NCBI RefSeq assembly: GCF_004342985.1
Contig: NZ_SMBO01000002.1
Span: forward strand, 1-64,000
DNA length: 64,000 nt
From: Novosphingobium sp. PhB57
Lineage (GTDB): Bacteria > Pseudomonadota > Alphaproteobacteria > Sphingomonadales > Sphingomonadaceae
Reading direction: 5' to 3'
Part shown: positions 44,695-54,191 of the stretch, piece after piece
How positions within the stretch are numbered: position 1 is the first letter of the stretch
How the letters are laid out: the number at the start of each line of letters is the position of its first letter
The notes under the pieces: model-generated
What the model was told of the DNA's origin: nothing
What the model saw: the letters and a program-made list of their open reading frames with translations, nothing else
Database searches by the model: none
Made by a program: the position numbers and the translations under genes

Positions 44695-45332
44695 TCACGA
44701 CGGAAGACGAAGCACGCGAATGGCTGCGGAAACTGCCCGAATGCGATGAGGACGCCTGGGTTCGCCTGGAGACCTTGATCGCCATGCTGATCGAGGAGAA
44801 CCGCCAGCAGAACCTCGTTTCCGCTGCGAGCCTGGAGCAGGTCTGGCTGCGGCATATCGTCGATAGCGCGCAGCTTCTCCCTTATGTTTCACGTGAAACA
44901 TCTTCCCCGTGGATCGACCTTGGTACCGGCGCCGGTTTCCCCGGCCTCGTCATCGCGGCGCTGAGACCCGAGTGCGAAGTGGTCATGGTCGAATCGCGCA
45001 CGCGGCGAGTCGAGTGGCTCGATCGGGCGCGCGTGGCCATGGGACTGGATAATGCGCGTATCGCCGGGCAACGTCTCGAACTCGTCGAGAGCTTCCCCGC
45101 AAGCGTGATTTCCGCGCGCGCTTTTGCGCCCCTTGAAAAACTTCTGACAATTTCCGCACGTTTTTCCACAAGCGACACGGTTTGGCTGTTGCCCAAAGGG
45201 CGGTCGGCAAAGCAAGAACTGGAAGACCTTCGCAAGTGGCGGCACATGTTCCACGTGGAACAGTCCCTGACGGACCCGCATGCAGGCATCATTGTCGGTA
45301 AGCTGGCCGACAGGAAGGGTATGACCAAGTGA
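44691..45332 (+). CDS. rsmG: 16S rRNA m7G527 methyltransferase RsmG (GidB)
   Basis: A 213-residue SAM-dependent methyltransferase. [16 protein letters not shown] is the SAM motif and [14 protein letters not shown] follows. It overlaps mnmG at its start and parA at its end by four bases each, so mnmG-rsmG-parA-parB are translationally coupled. Two parS-like sites lie inside the gene. Confidence 0.95.
   Translation: MITTEDEAREWLRKLPECDEDAWVRLETLIAMLIEENRQQNLVSAASLEQVWLRHIVDSAQLLPYVSRETSSPWIDLGTGAGFPGLVIAALRPECEVVMVESRTRRVEWLDRARVAMGLDNARIAGQRLELVESFPASVISARAFAPLEKLLTISARFSTSDTVWLLPKGRSAKQELEDLRKWRHMFHVEQSLTDPHAGIIVGKLADRKGMTK
44885..44900. other. parS: parS-like site 3 (inside rsmG)
   Basis: TGTTTCACGTGAAACA, a perfect 16-bp palindrome and a classic parS sequence; it encodes VSRET in RsmG. 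Confidence 0.93.
45247..45262. other. parS: parS-like site 4 (3' end of rsmG)
   Basis: TGTTCCACGTGGAACA, a perfect palindrome about 80 bases before the parA start; it encodes FHVEQ. Confidence 0.93.
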
Positions 45333-46105
45333 TCCGTATCGCTATCGCCAACCAGAAGGGCGGGGTTGGAAAGACCACGACCGCGATCAACGTCGCGACC
45401 GCGCTTGCTGCGACTGGCTGGAATACCCTGCTGATCGACCTCGATCCGCAAGGCAATGCCTCGACGGGAATCGGCGTTTCGGCCTCCGATCGGGAACGCA
45501 CTTCCTACGAAGTGCTGGTCGACCGCGCACGGGTAGCCGATTGCGTCATGCCCACCAGCATTCCCGGCCTCGATCTGCTGGCAGCCACTGTCGATCTCTC
45601 CGGTGCCGAAGTGGAACTGGTGAACGCGGACGACCGCGCCAACCGTCTCCGTTCGGCGCTGCGGGTCGACCTGGGTTACGACGTCTGCCTGATCGACTGC
45701 CCGCCTTCGCTGGGTTTGCTGACGCTCAATGCGCTCACGGCGGCCGATACCCTGCTGGTGCCGCTTCAGTGCGAGTTCTTTGCGCTGGAAGGACTTAGCC
45801 AGTTGCTCCAGACGGTGGAGCGGGTGCAGCAGCGGTTCAATCCGGACCTTGGCATCATCGGCATTGCGCTGACCATGTTCGATCGGCGCAACCGCCTGAC
45901 CGATCAGGTCTCCGAAGACGTCCGCTCGTGCCTGGGCCAGCTCGTTTTCGAGACTACCATTCCGCGCAATGTGCGCCTTTCCGAAGCGCCTAGTCACGGC
46001 GTGCCCGCCTTGATCTACGATCATGCCTGCGCCGGTAGCCGCGCCTACATGGCCCTGGCGCGCGAACTTATCACCCGACTGCCCGAGAAGAGGAAAGCGG
46101 CATGA
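45329..46105 (+). CDS. parA: Chromosome partitioning ATPase ParA
   Basis: A 258-residue MinD/ParA-type ATPase. ANQKGGVGKTTTAINVATAL is the deviant Walker A motif at the N-terminus, and DVCLIDCPPSLGLLTLNAL is Walker B. It uses ATP-dependent nonspecific DNA binding to move ParB-bound origins. Start and stop overlap rsmG and parB by four bases. Confidence 0.97.
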   Translation: MIRIAIANQKGGVGKTTTAINVATALAATGWNTLLIDLDPQGNASTGIGVSASDRERTSYEVLVDRARVADCVMPTSIPGLDLLAATVDLSGAEVELVNADDRANRLRSALRVDLGYDVCLIDCPPSLGLLTLNALTAADTLLVPLQCEFFALEGLSQLLQTVERVQQRFNPDLGIIGIALTMFDRRNRLTDQVSEDVRSCLGQLVFETTIPRNVRLSEAPSHGVPALIYDHACAGSRAYMALARELITRLPEKRKAA

Positions 46106-47112
46106 ACGACAAATCGATCGTCCGCCTCAGCATACGCCACGTCAAGGATCCGACCGCTCAGGAATCGGCCGCGCCCGGACCCTCGGCCTCTGCCTCGAAG
46201 GCGAAACCGAAGGGCCTTGGACGAGGTCTGGGTGCCCTGCTGGGCGAGACCCGCCGCGAGGAACCTCTGGCCGCTTCCGGCCTGTCGGAAGGTCATAGCG
46301 GTTTACCGCGGGCAGGGGGGCTTGCCGTCCTGGCCATCGCCGACATCACCCCGCACCCGGATCAGCCCCGTCGGATTTTCGACGAGGAGGCGCTGGAAGA
46401 GCTGGCAGCCTCGATCGCCCATCGCGGTGTGATTCAGCCGATCATCGTGCGGCCGATGGACAACGGCCGGTACCAGCTGGTCGCAGGCGAGCGTCGCTGG
46501 CGCGCGGCGCAGAAGGCGCAGCTCCACGAGATTCCTGCGCTGGTGCGGGAGCTTACCGAGCGCGAGGTCATGGCACTGGCCCTGATCGAGAACCTGCAGC
46601 GCGAAGACCTCAACCCGATCGAGGAAGCGCGGGCCTATAACCGCCTGGCGGAATTCGAGGGCATGACTCAGGCCGAGATCGCCCGCATGGTCGACAAGAG
46701 CCGCAGCCATGTCGCCAACTTCCAGCGCCTGCTCGCGCTGCCGGACGGAGTGATCTCGATGGTCGAGAAGGGCAGCCTGTCCATGGGCCACGCCCGAGCG
46801 CTCATCGGTTGCGACGATGCCGAGGAGATCGCCGACGCCGCGATCACCAAGCAGATGTCAGTGCGCGAGATCGAGAAGCTGGTTCGCAAGAAGGCGCGCG
46901 GAGACGTTGCTCCGCGCCGGGCGCGCACTGCTCGCAATCCGCATGAGGATGCCGACATCGTCGCGGTGCAGAGCCACCTTGAGGAATTTCTGGGGTTGCC
47001 GGTGAAGATCAACGCCGATGCCGATCCCAAGTCCGGCACGGTAACGATCCGCTATGCCACGCTCGACCAGCTCGACCTGATCTGCCAGCGCCTCACCGGC
47101 GGATCTATCTGA
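46102..47112 (+). CDS. parB: Chromosome partitioning protein ParB
   Basis: A 336-residue CTPase/DNA-clamp protein. KGLGRGLGALLGE at the N-terminus is the ParA-stimulating motif. The ParB/Srx domain includes QLVAGERRWRAAQKA (GERRxRA motif) and LIENLQREDLNPIEEA, and the helix-turn-helix segment runs from about MTQAEIARMVDKSRSHV. The C-terminus forms the dimer interface. It should bind the seven parS-like sites in this window. A terminator follows. Confidence 0.97.
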   Translation: MNDKSIVRLSIRHVKDPTAQESAAPGPSASASKAKPKGLGRGLGALLGETRREEPLAASGLSEGHSGLPRAGGLAVLAIADITPHPDQPRRIFDEEALEELAASIAHRGVIQPIIVRPMDNGRYQLVAGERRWRAAQKAQLHEIPALVRELTEREVMALALIENLQREDLNPIEEARAYNRLAEFEGMTQAEIARMVDKSRSHVANFQRLLALPDGVISMVEKGSLSMGHARALIGCDDAEEIADAAITKQMSVREIEKLVRKKARGDVAPRRARTARNPHEDADIVAVQSHLEEFLGLPVKINADADPKSGTVTIRYATLDQLDLICQRLTGGSI

Positions 47113-47135
47113 GCGGCCGGTTTCGGAAAGATTGG

Positions 47136-47169
47136 GCGGCGCCTGAACCTCGGTTCGGGCGCCGCTTTT
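47136..47169. terminator. Terminator after parB
   Basis: GCGGCGCC (47136-47143) pairs with GGCGCCGC (47158-47165), with an inner GAACC/GGTTC extension, and is followed by TTTTCTTT. It lies between convergent parB and the secreted protein gene. Confidence 0.85.
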
Positions 47170-47176
47170 CTTTGGC

Positions 47177-47707
47177 TTATTGCGCTTCGTAAACCTCGCC
47201 GGAAGCCTCGGCCGCGGCGGGATTGCGGCGCGGGATCGTTCGGCGAGCGGGGCGAACGCCGGCTTCCTCGGCATAAGCGATAGGTTCGCCGCGTCCGTCG
47301 ATGGCCTGGATTACGGGGATCGATACCATCCGCATCGACTGAGCTGGATAGACGTAAGCATAGCCGGGAGCCGCATAGCCATAGACCGGCACCGCGACCT
47401 GACCCTGCCGATAGCGGGCGAGATAGTCGTCGAGATACGCTTCGCACTCGCCGCTGGCGCCCTGGTTTTCACGGTAGGTTCCCGAGCGGGGCCGGCGGCT
47501 CTCTGCGACCTTGCCATGGCAATCGGCCAGCCAGGCATCGCGCTGGGCGGGGTCGAATTCGTAGCGAATCGCGTGGGTGCCGGCGGAAGAGCCCTGCGGC
47601 GTGCCCCGAAGATAATCCGCGCCGGCCTGGTCGTCGGCGGCAAAGGCAACCGAGGTGCTGGAAAGCAGGGCAAGGGCGAGACTCGCGGTGCTGAGGGTCT
47701 TACGCAT
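47177..47707 (-). CDS. Secreted hypothetical protein
   Basis: A 176-residue exported protein with a signal peptide ending AFAADD (about residue 23). Two cysteines (in LADCHGK and GECEAYL) and a Tyr-rich stretch (VPVYGYAAPGYAYVYP) are visible. It resembles small periplasmic proteins of sphingomonads without known function. It converges with parB. Confidence 0.75.
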   Translation of the reverse strand: MRKTLSTASLALALLSSTSVAFAADDQAGADYLRGTPQGSSAGTHAIRYEFDPAQRDAWLADCHGKVAESRRPRSGTYRENQGASGECEAYLDDYLARYRQGQVAVPVYGYAAPGYAYVYPAQSMRMVSIPVIQAIDGRGEPIAYAEEAGVRPARRTIPRRNPAAAEASGEVYEAQ

Positions 47708-47811
47708 TCGCTGGGCCTTTTCACGGGATCATGGGCATTAGCCGCGTCTGTTAACGGACTGTTTAGCACCATGAGCCGCGAAAGGCCAAGCTTCCCGCTC
47801 TGGCCGGCCAG

Positions 47812-47885
47812 TCCCGTCGAGAGACGGCAGGAAAAAGCCCCGGCGTGAGACGGCAAGAATCAATCCCGTCGAGAGACGGCAGGAA
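47812..47885. repeat. Short direct repeats with internal hairpin
   Basis: A 22-base unit beginning TCCCGTCGAGAGACGG is identical at 47812-47833 and 47864-47885, with a degenerate copy (about 47842-47860) between. Each unit holds a CCGTC-GAGA-GACGG hairpin. It abuts the 3' end of the next minus-strand gene. Three units are too few, and too irregular, for a CRISPR array. Confidence 0.7.
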
Positions 47886-48368
47886 TCAGATCGAAGATGC
47901 GATGATGGCCGCGAGCGCTTCGATGCCTTCGGCATCCTCGCGGTCGAAGCGATTGGCAATCGGGCTGTCGAGGTCGATCACCGCCACGACTTTGCCATCG
48001 CGAATGACTGGGACCACCAGCTCGGAGCGGCTGTCGGCATCGCAGGCGATATGGCCGGGGAAAGCATGGACATCGGGAACGACTTGAGTCTCGCCGCTGG
48101 CCGCCGCCGTACCGCAGACGCCTCGGCCCAAGGGGATGCGGATGCAGGCGGGCTTGCCCACGAAAGGACCGAGCACCAGCTCGTCCGCGATATTGCGATA
48201 GAATCCCGCCCAGTTCAGCTCGGGCAGGAACTGCCAAATCAGCGCCGCAACGTTGGCCATGTTGGCCACGCCGTCCGGTTCGCCTTCCACCAGGGCCTTC
48301 GCGGCCGAGGTGAGGTCTGCATAGAGTTCGGGCTTGGGCTGATCGCCCCGGGGAGCAAAGTCGTACAT
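47886..48368 (-). CDS. msrC: Free methionine-(R)-sulfoxide reductase, GAF type
   Basis: A 160-residue GAF-domain enzyme that reduces free Met-R-sulfoxide. LNWAGFYR is the family motif and the three reactive cysteines are visible in KPACIRIPLGRGVCGTAA and HIACDADSRSELVVP. It ends at the repeat cluster. Family members in alphaproteobacteria have the same length. Confidence 0.92.
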   Translation of the reverse strand: MYDFAPRGDQPKPELYADLTSAAKALVEGEPDGVANMANVAALIWQFLPELNWAGFYRNIADELVLGPFVGKPACIRIPLGRGVCGTAAASGETQVVPDVHAFPGHIACDADSRSELVVPVIRDGKVVAVIDLDSPIANRFDREDAEGIEALAAIIASSI

Positions 48369-48429
48369 GACCCTTCCGTTACTCCAAGTCCCTGTTGCCG
48401 CATAGGCGGGACCGGCTTATTTCAGGGGC

Positions 48430-49926
48430 ATGCGCTCCATTCTCACGAAAGTCGCCCTGGCCCTCGTCGTGGTCATTCTCGCCGTCGTCGGCGTGATCGC
48501 CTGGTCCCAGTACTCCAACACATCCGACCTCCCGTTCGACGACACGGTGGGCAAGGATCCCAAGCTGGTCGAGCCGGACCCGCAATGGATTCCCAGCGTC
48601 AAGCTGCTGGAGCCCGTGGGCTGGGCTGCCAACGAGGCGCCCAAGGCAGGGCAGGGGCTGGCCGTGGCCCGCTTCGCCGAAGGTCTCGACCATCCCCGCA
48701 CCATGCTCACTCTGCCCAATGGCGACGTGCTGGTGGCGGAAACCAATGCGCCCGCCGGCAACAAGCCCAAGGGCGTGACCGGCATGGTGATGGGCTGGAT
48801 GTTCAACAAGGTGGGCGCCGGTGAGGCCTCGCCCGACAAGATCGTTCTGCTGCGCGATGCGGACGGCGATGGCAAGGCGGAACAGCGTTTCGATTTCCGT
48901 GCCGCCGACATGCATTCGCCCTCGGGCATGGCCTACCAGAACGGCAAACTCTACATCGCCAATCACGACAAGGTTCTCGAATTCGCCTTCCAGCCCGGCG
49001 CCACCAAGCTGGACGGCAAGCCGCTGCGCACGATGATGGATCTGCCACCGGCCGGAAACCACTGGATGCGCAACCTGCTGCTCAGCCAGGATGGCAAGCA
49101 TCTCTACGTCACGGTCGGTTCGGCCAGCAATATCGCCGATGATGGCATGGAAGCGGAAACGGGCCGCGCCGCGATCTGGGAGATCGACATCGACACCGCC
49201 CGCCGCCGCCAGTTCGCGGCCGGCATGCGCAATCCCAACGGCCTTGGCTGGAATCCATCTACCGGAGAGCTGTGGGCGACCGTGCAGGAGCGCGACATGC
49301 TCGGCCCGGACCTCGTGCCCGATTATCTGACCAACGTGCCGGTGGGTGCGCAGTATGGCTGGCCCTGGGTCTACTGGAAGACGACGTTCGACGAACGCGT
49401 GCAGTGGCCGATGCAGACTTACATGCTCGAATATACCCGCAAGCCGGAATACGCGATGGGCGCGCATGCCAGCGTGCTCGGTATGGTCTTCGCCGGCGGC
49501 GGAAACCGCATGGGCAGCAAGTTTGCCAATGGCGCCTTCGTCGCTCGCCACGGTTCCTGGAATCGCCGTCCGGCGGTGGGCTACGATGTGGTCTTCGTGC
49601 CCTTCGATGCCAATGGCAATCCGCAGGATGTGAAGCCCATCCCCGTGCTCTCGGGCTTCCTGAAAGACGCGTCGCATACGCGCGGCCGCCCCACCTGGCT
49701 GGCCTTTGACAAGACCGGCAGCCTGCTCGTCACGGACGATACCGCAGGCGTGGTCTGGCGGGTGCAGGCGCCCGGAGCGGCGCCTTCGGCAGCGATCAAG
49801 GCGGTGGAGACCGAACACATGAAGCCGCTGGAAGAGATCAAGGATCCCACGGTTCCCGGCGCTACCGGCAACCTCGAAGCCGGGTTCACCAAAGGACCGG
49901 ACAAGATGCTGCCTGCGGGCCACTGA
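48430..49926 (+). CDS. PQQ-dependent sugar dehydrogenase (sorbosone dehydrogenase-like)
   Basis: A 498-residue protein anchored by one N-terminal hydrophobic segment (about 5-26), followed by a six-bladed propeller of the GDH/sorbosone dehydrogenase family. GLDHPRTMLTLPNGDVLVAET, LYVTVGSASNIADDG and GMRNPNGLGWNP are characteristic strands with PQQ and calcium ligands. It is likely periplasmic. The substrate is unknown. It is monocistronic with its own terminator; with gcd it makes two PQQ-type enzymes in the window. Confidence 0.9.
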   Translation: MRSILTKVALALVVVILAVVGVIAWSQYSNTSDLPFDDTVGKDPKLVEPDPQWIPSVKLLEPVGWAANEAPKAGQGLAVARFAEGLDHPRTMLTLPNGDVLVAETNAPAGNKPKGVTGMVMGWMFNKVGAGEASPDKIVLLRDADGDGKAEQRFDFRAADMHSPSGMAYQNGKLYIANHDKVLEFAFQPGATKLDGKPLRTMMDLPPAGNHWMRNLLLSQDGKHLYVTVGSASNIADDGMEAETGRAAIWEIDIDTARRRQFAAGMRNPNGLGWNPSTGELWATVQERDMLGPDLVPDYLTNVPVGAQYGWPWVYWKTTFDERVQWPMQTYMLEYTRKPEYAMGAHASVLGMVFAGGGNRMGSKFANGAFVARHGSWNRRPAVGYDVVFVPFDANGNPQDVKPIPVLSGFLKDASHTRGRPTWLAFDKTGSLLVTDDTAGVVWRVQAPGAAPSAAIKAVETEHMKPLEEIKDPTVPGATGNLEAGFTKGPDKMLPAGH

Positions 49927-49931
49927 CAAGG

Positions 49932-49959
49932 AAAAAGGGACCTTCGGGTCCCCTTTTTT
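49932..49959 (+). terminator. Rho-independent terminator after sorbosone dehydrogenase-like gene
   Basis: GGGACC and GGTCCC form a stem around a short TTCG loop, preceded by As and followed by a C-rich base and a T6 tract, just after the stop codon. Confidence 0.85.
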
Positions 49960-50051
49960 GTAGATCGGTACGTGAGGCCGGAGCCAGGGCCTGAGAGCCG
50001 CTATTCAGGCATCCGGATGCTGTCCGCGCCGGGGCCGCCCGGACCCCTTGC

Positions 50052-50879
50052 TCAGACGATCTTGCCGGCCCGGCCGGCGACTTCGGTTACGTACTGCCAG
50101 GCCACGCGGCCCGAACGGGCGCCACGGCGGCGCGACCATTCCAGCGCGTCATGCTCGTCGAAGGCCAGCCCGAACTGATCGGTATAGCCGGCGATGATCG
50201 CGAGGTAGGAGGGCTGGTCGCAGTTATGGAAGCCGATCGAGAGTCCGAAGCGGTCGGCCAGAGCGAGCCGGTCGTCCACGACATCGCGCGGGTTGATCGG
50301 GTCATCCTGCTCCGACATCGAGCGCGAGACGATCGCGCGGCGGTTGGCGGTGACGGCAAGGCGGACATTGTTCGGCCGGGCTTCCACCCCGCCTTCCAGC
50401 CAGGAGCGCAGCAGGCGCGGGCCGGCGCCATCATGCTCCTCGAAGCCGAGATCGTCGATGAAGACGAGGAACTGGCGGTCCACTTTCCCCAGCAGGGCGA
50501 AGAGAGCGGACACCCCGTGCAGGGCTTCCTGGGCCACCTGCACCAGCGCGATGCGGCCGGGATGGGCAGCCTGGGCAGCGCGGATGGCGGCGCGCATCAC
50601 CGCGGACTTGCCCATACCGCGCGACCCCCAGAGCAGCATGTCGTGCGCCGCGTAGCCGGCGGCGAGGCGCTCGACATTGCCGACCACGCGCTCCTTCTGG
50701 GAATCGATGCCTCGCAGAAGATCGAGCGGCGGCGCGAGCAGTTCGGGAACGCCGCGTGCTTCCGCCCCGGTCCAGACATAGGCGGGATGGGCCAGCCAGT
50801 CGACTTGCGCGGCGGCGGGCGGTGCCAGGCGTTCAAGGGCTTCGGCAATGCGGCTGAGGACTTCGATCTGGTCGGTCAT
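50052..50879 (-). CDS. DUF815 ATP-binding protein
   Basis: A 275-residue AAA-type ATPase of the DUF815 family. LLWGSRGMGKSAVMRA is Walker A (about residues 82-97), LVFIDDLGFEEHD is Walker B (about 138-150), and NVRLAVTANRRAIV contains sensor residues. Function is unknown. It overlaps the acyl-CoA dehydrogenase gene by four bases. Confidence 0.88.
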   Translation of the reverse strand: MTDQIEVLSRIAEALERLAPPAAAQVDWLAHPAYVWTGAEARGVPELLAPPLDLLRGIDSQKERVVGNVERLAAGYAAHDMLLWGSRGMGKSAVMRAAIRAAQAAHPGRIALVQVAQEALHGVSALFALLGKVDRQFLVFIDDLGFEEHDGAGPRLLRSWLEGGVEARPNNVRLAVTANRRAIVSRSMSEQDDPINPRDVVDDRLALADRFGLSIGFHNCDQPSYLAIIAGYTDQFGLAFDEHDALEWSRRRGARSGRVAWQYVTEVAGRAGKIV

Positions 50880-52651
50880 GCTGTCAGTTCTTCGCTCGTC
50901 AGTTCGTAGAGAAGGCTCGCACCCTTCTGGGCCTGGGCGAGGTAGCCCATGGCTTCGGGCACCAGATGCTCGATAAAGTATCGCGCGACCACCTTTTTCC
51001 GCTTGGCAAAGGCATTGGACAGGCCTGCGGAGGGCAGGGCGTCAGCCTGCCGGTGAAGCTGCCAGGCGGCCACGGCGATGGCGCAGCCGGCCAGCAAGGG
51101 TACGCTGGCACCGAGTCGGTTATCGAGGGATCGGCTATCGGCGCGCTCGTCTCCTTGGGGTGCGCCGATGAGATGCTCTGCCGTCTGGCGGCAGCATTCG
51201 GCAAGTTCCTGTAGCGAGAGGCAGTCGCCTCCGGTGGCATAGGCCTGGATCTCCTCCATCAGCGAGAACAGGACCTGGCCGCCTTCGAGAGCGAGTTTGC
51301 GAGTCACGAGGTCTGCGGCCTGGATGCCGTTGGTGCCTTCGTAGATCGGGGAGATGCGGGCGTCCCGGTAGTGCTGGGCGGCGCCGGTCTCCTCGATGAA
51401 GCCCATGCCGCCGTGGACCTGCACGCCGATGCTGGCGACCTCGACGCCCATGTCGGTGCACCAGGCCTTGACCATCGGCACCAGCAGCTCCGCCCGCAAC
51501 CGCGCGGCTTCGTCATCCAGGGACCCGCGATCGAGCTGGCCGGCCGCATAGTAGAGCAGGGCGCGGCCGCCTTCGGTAAGCGCCCGCATCCGCAGGAGCA
51601 TGCGGCGGACGTCCGGGTGCTCGACGATGGCGACGGGCTGCTTGTCGGCCGATCCGGCGCGGGCGGATTGAATGCGATCCGTAGCGTAGGCCATCGCTTG
51701 CTGCATGGCGCGTTCCGCGATCTGGACGCCTTGAGCGCCGACGTTGACCCGGGCGTTGTTCATCATCGTGAACATGCAGCGAAGGCCCTCGTTCTCGCGC
51801 CCGATCAGTTCGCCGATGCACTCGCCGTTGTCGCCGTAACTCATCACGCATGTGGGGGAGGCATGGATGCCGAGCTTGTGCTCAATGCTGACGACCTTCA
51901 GGTCGTTTCGGGCACCGAGCGACCCGTCATGTTCCACGTGGAACTTCGGCACGATGAAGAGCGAGATACCACGCGACCCGGCCGGCGCGCCGGGCGTGCG
52001 GGCCAGAACGAGGTGGACGATGTTCTCGGCCAGATCGTGCTCGCCCCAGGTGATGAAGATCTTCTGTCCGGCGATGCGATACTTGCCCTTATGCGGGCCA
52101 TCCGCAATGGGCGTGGCGGTGGTGCGCAGGGCGCCGACGTCGGATCCGGCCTGCGGTTCGGTGAGGTTCATCGTCGCCGACCATTTCCCGCTGACGACAT
52201 TCGGCAGGTACATGGCCTGCTGCGCTTCGGTGCCGTGATGAATCACGGCTTCGATCGCGCCAAGGGTCAGCATCGGCAGAAGCGAGAAGCCCATGTTGGC
52301 ACTGCCGAGGCACTCCATCGCGGCCATCGCCAAGGAGAGAGGCAGGCCCTGTCCGCCGAATTCTTCCGGTGCGGCGATGGCGTTCCATCCGGCATCCACG
52401 AAAGCGCGATAGGCCTGCGCAAAGCCATCGGGCAGCACGACCCTGCCATCGGAGAGGCGCGCGCCCTCGGTGTCGCCCTTGCGGTTGAGCGGGGCCCATT
52501 CGCCGGCGGCAAAGGCGCCCGCGCCCTCCACGATGGCTTCGACAAGGTCGGGACTGGCCGCGGAGAAGCGCTCATGCGCCGCGAGTTCGTCCAGGCCGGC
52601 ATTGACCCGCAAGGCCAGGATCTGGTCGGTGCTGGGGGGCGTGTAGGTCAT
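50876..52651 (-). CDS. Acyl-CoA dehydrogenase
   Basis: A 591-residue flavoprotein of the longer acyl-CoA dehydrogenase type (FadE-like, C-terminal extended). MNLTEPQAGSDVGALRT and KIFITWGEHDLAENIVHLV are FAD/substrate motifs; the catalytic Glu lies in the YEGTNGIQAADLV region (IYEGTNGIQ). A parS-like site embedded at 51930-51945 is read on this strand as FHVEH. It is coupled with the DUF815 gene downstream. Confidence 0.93.
   Translation of the reverse strand: MTYTPPSTDQILALRVNAGLDELAAHERFSAASPDLVEAIVEGAGAFAAGEWAPLNRKGDTEGARLSDGRVVLPDGFAQAYRAFVDAGWNAIAAPEEFGGQGLPLSLAMAAMECLGSANMGFSLLPMLTLGAIEAVIHHGTEAQQAMYLPNVVSGKWSATMNLTEPQAGSDVGALRTTATPIADGPHKGKYRIAGQKIFITWGEHDLAENIVHLVLARTPGAPAGSRGISLFIVPKFHVEHDGSLGARNDLKVVSIEHKLGIHASPTCVMSYGDNGECIGELIGRENEGLRCMFTMMNNARVNVGAQGVQIAERAMQQAMAYATDRIQSARAGSADKQPVAIVEHPDVRRMLLRMRALTEGGRALLYYAAGQLDRGSLDDEAARLRAELLVPMVKAWCTDMGVEVASIGVQVHGGMGFIEETGAAQHYRDARISPIYEGTNGIQAADLVTRKLALEGGQVLFSLMEEIQAYATGGDCLSLQELAECCRQTAEHLIGAPQGDERADSRSLDNRLGASVPLLAGCAIAVAAWQLHRQADALPSAGLSNAFAKRKKVVARYFIEHLVPEAMGYLAQAQKGASLLYELTSEELTA
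51930..51945. other. parS: parS-like site 5 (inside acyl-CoA dehydrogenase gene)
   Basis: TGTTCCACGTGGAACT, the 14-bp palindromic parS core with one outer mismatch. Confidence 0.88.
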
Positions 52652-52713
52652 TCGGAAGCATCCTCTGCGCGGTTTTTCTTGGCTTTCGGGGGCGTGGGCT
52701 ATAGCGGCGGAGT

Positions 52714-53661
52714 ATGGAGCGCAACCTTCGACCCGAACTTCTGGCGGCCGGCGTGGCCGGTGTCGCGCGCGCCGCCGAGCTGCTGCGCGGTGGCGGACTG
52801 GTCGCCGTTCCCACCGAGACGGTCTATGGCCTCATGGCCCGTGCCGACCGGGATGCCTCGGTGGCGGCGATCTATCGCGCCAAGGGTCGCCCAAGCTTCA
52901 ATCCGCTGATCGTCCATGTCGCGGATCTTGCTGCGGCGCACCGTCTTGCAGTTCTCGATGCGCGCGCGGAGAAGCTCGCCGCTGCCTTCTGGCCGGGTGC
53001 CCTCACTCTGGTGCTGCCCTTGCGCGAAGGTGCGGAGGTTGCCCCCGCCGTCACCGCAGGGCTGCCGACGGTGGCGCTGCGCTGCCCGGCGCATCCCCTG
53101 ATGCGCGCCGTCCTTGCCGAATCCGGGCTGCCGCTCGCGGGTCCTTCCGCGAACCGAAGCGGCGGCGTGAGTCCGACGCGCGCGGAGCATGTGGTTGCCT
53201 CGCTGGGTGCCAATGTGGATGCGGTGCTGGATGGCGGGGCTTGCGAGGCCGGTGTGGAATCGACCATCATTGCGCTGCGCGATGACGGGCGTTGGCAGGT
53301 TCTGAGGCCGGGTCCGATTCCGCAGGAGGCCATACGCGCCATTCTCGGCGCCGACTGCGACGCCGTGACGTCACAGGAGATCGAGGCCCCGGGGCAGCTC
53401 GCCAGTCACTATGCGCCGGGCAAGCCGGTGCGGCTGAATGCCGAGACCGCGGCGGAGGACGAATTCCATATCGGCTTCGGCAATGTCGCCGGCGAGGCAA
53501 GCCTTTCGGCCTCGGGCGATGTGATCGAGGCGGCCTCGCGGCTCTATGCCTTGCTGCATGAGGGCGCGGCCGCGAGTCAAGCGCGCATAGCCGTCGCGCC
53601 GATTCCGCAGGACGGTGTTGGCGCGGCGATCAACGATCGATTGAGCCGGGCCGCGGCCTGA
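52714..53661 (+). CDS. L-threonylcarbamoyladenylate synthase (Sua5/YwlC type)
   Basis: A 315-residue enzyme making the TC-AMP intermediate for t6A37 tRNA modification. The N-terminal YrdC domain includes VPTETVYGLMARADRDASV, IYRAKGRPSFNPLIVHV and LAGPSANRSGGVSPTRAEHV. A C-terminal Sua5 domain of about 90 residues starts after the linker near 215. It is divergent from the acyl-CoA dehydrogenase. Confidence 0.93.
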   Translation: MERNLRPELLAAGVAGVARAAELLRGGGLVAVPTETVYGLMARADRDASVAAIYRAKGRPSFNPLIVHVADLAAAHRLAVLDARAEKLAAAFWPGALTLVLPLREGAEVAPAVTAGLPTVALRCPAHPLMRAVLAESGLPLAGPSANRSGGVSPTRAEHVVASLGANVDAVLDGGACEAGVESTIIALRDDGRWQVLRPGPIPQEAIRAILGADCDAVTSQEIEAPGQLASHYAPGKPVRLNAETAAEDEFHIGFGNVAGEASLSASGDVIEAASRLYALLHEGAAASQARIAVAPIPQDGVGAAINDRLSRAAA

Positions 53662-53710
53662 GACACGTCATCGCCGATCGGATCCGGTAAAACGTGTCGG
53701 CACTGGCGGT

Positions 53711-54067
53711 TCAGCGGCGCTGCGGTACGGCGCCGGGCATCAGATACTGCATGTCGGCATAGTCATCGCGGGCCTTGTTGCAGGCCTGGCGGTCGCCCTG
53801 GTCGCACTGGCGCAAGTGCTTCTGGTACTGGCGCTGCATCTTGCCCAGCTTCTCTTCCTGTTCGCGCATCTGGCGGCCGCGCTTTTCGTCGGCTTCGGAC
53901 TGGCTGGTCGTGACCGCGTCCACGGCAGAGCCCGCGATGCGCACCGGTGCGGTCACGATCTTCCCGGCCGTGCTGAGACAGCCGGTAAGGAGCAGCGCGG
54001 CGGCGGGTGCCAGAAGCGAGGGGGCCGAAAGCGAAGGGGCGAGCTTGAGCAGGGTGCGTGGGTTCAT
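53711..54067 (-). CDS. Putative lipoprotein
   Basis: A 118-residue protein with a signal sequence ending in the lipobox LLTGC (Cys about residue 30), so it should be lipid-anchored. The remainder is charged and helical, with EQEEKLGKMQRQYQKHLRQC and RQACNKARDDYADMQ carrying a Cys pair. Function unknown. ATG at 54067 is better than the upstream in-frame ATG at 54106 because the signal peptide starts there. Confidence 0.8.
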   Translation of the reverse strand: MNPRTLLKLAPSLSAPSLLAPAAALLLTGCLSTAGKIVTAPVRIAGSAVDAVTTSQSEADEKRGRQMREQEEKLGKMQRQYQKHLRQCDQGDRQACNKARDDYADMQYLMPGAVPQRR

Positions 54068-54191
54068 CGTGCCGCGGAACCTGTCACGAAGCGGGTTTCC
54101 GGGCAATGAACATCTGGGCGAACACGAACATCCGGCCGGGCAGTCGACACCGACCCGTCAAGCGACGACTGCTCACAGGTGACCACAAGCG

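Noticed and set aside
47812..47885. CRISPR array
   Set aside because: Only two identical 22-base units and one degenerate copy, with spacer lengths of about 8 and 4 bases rather than 30-40, and no cas genes.
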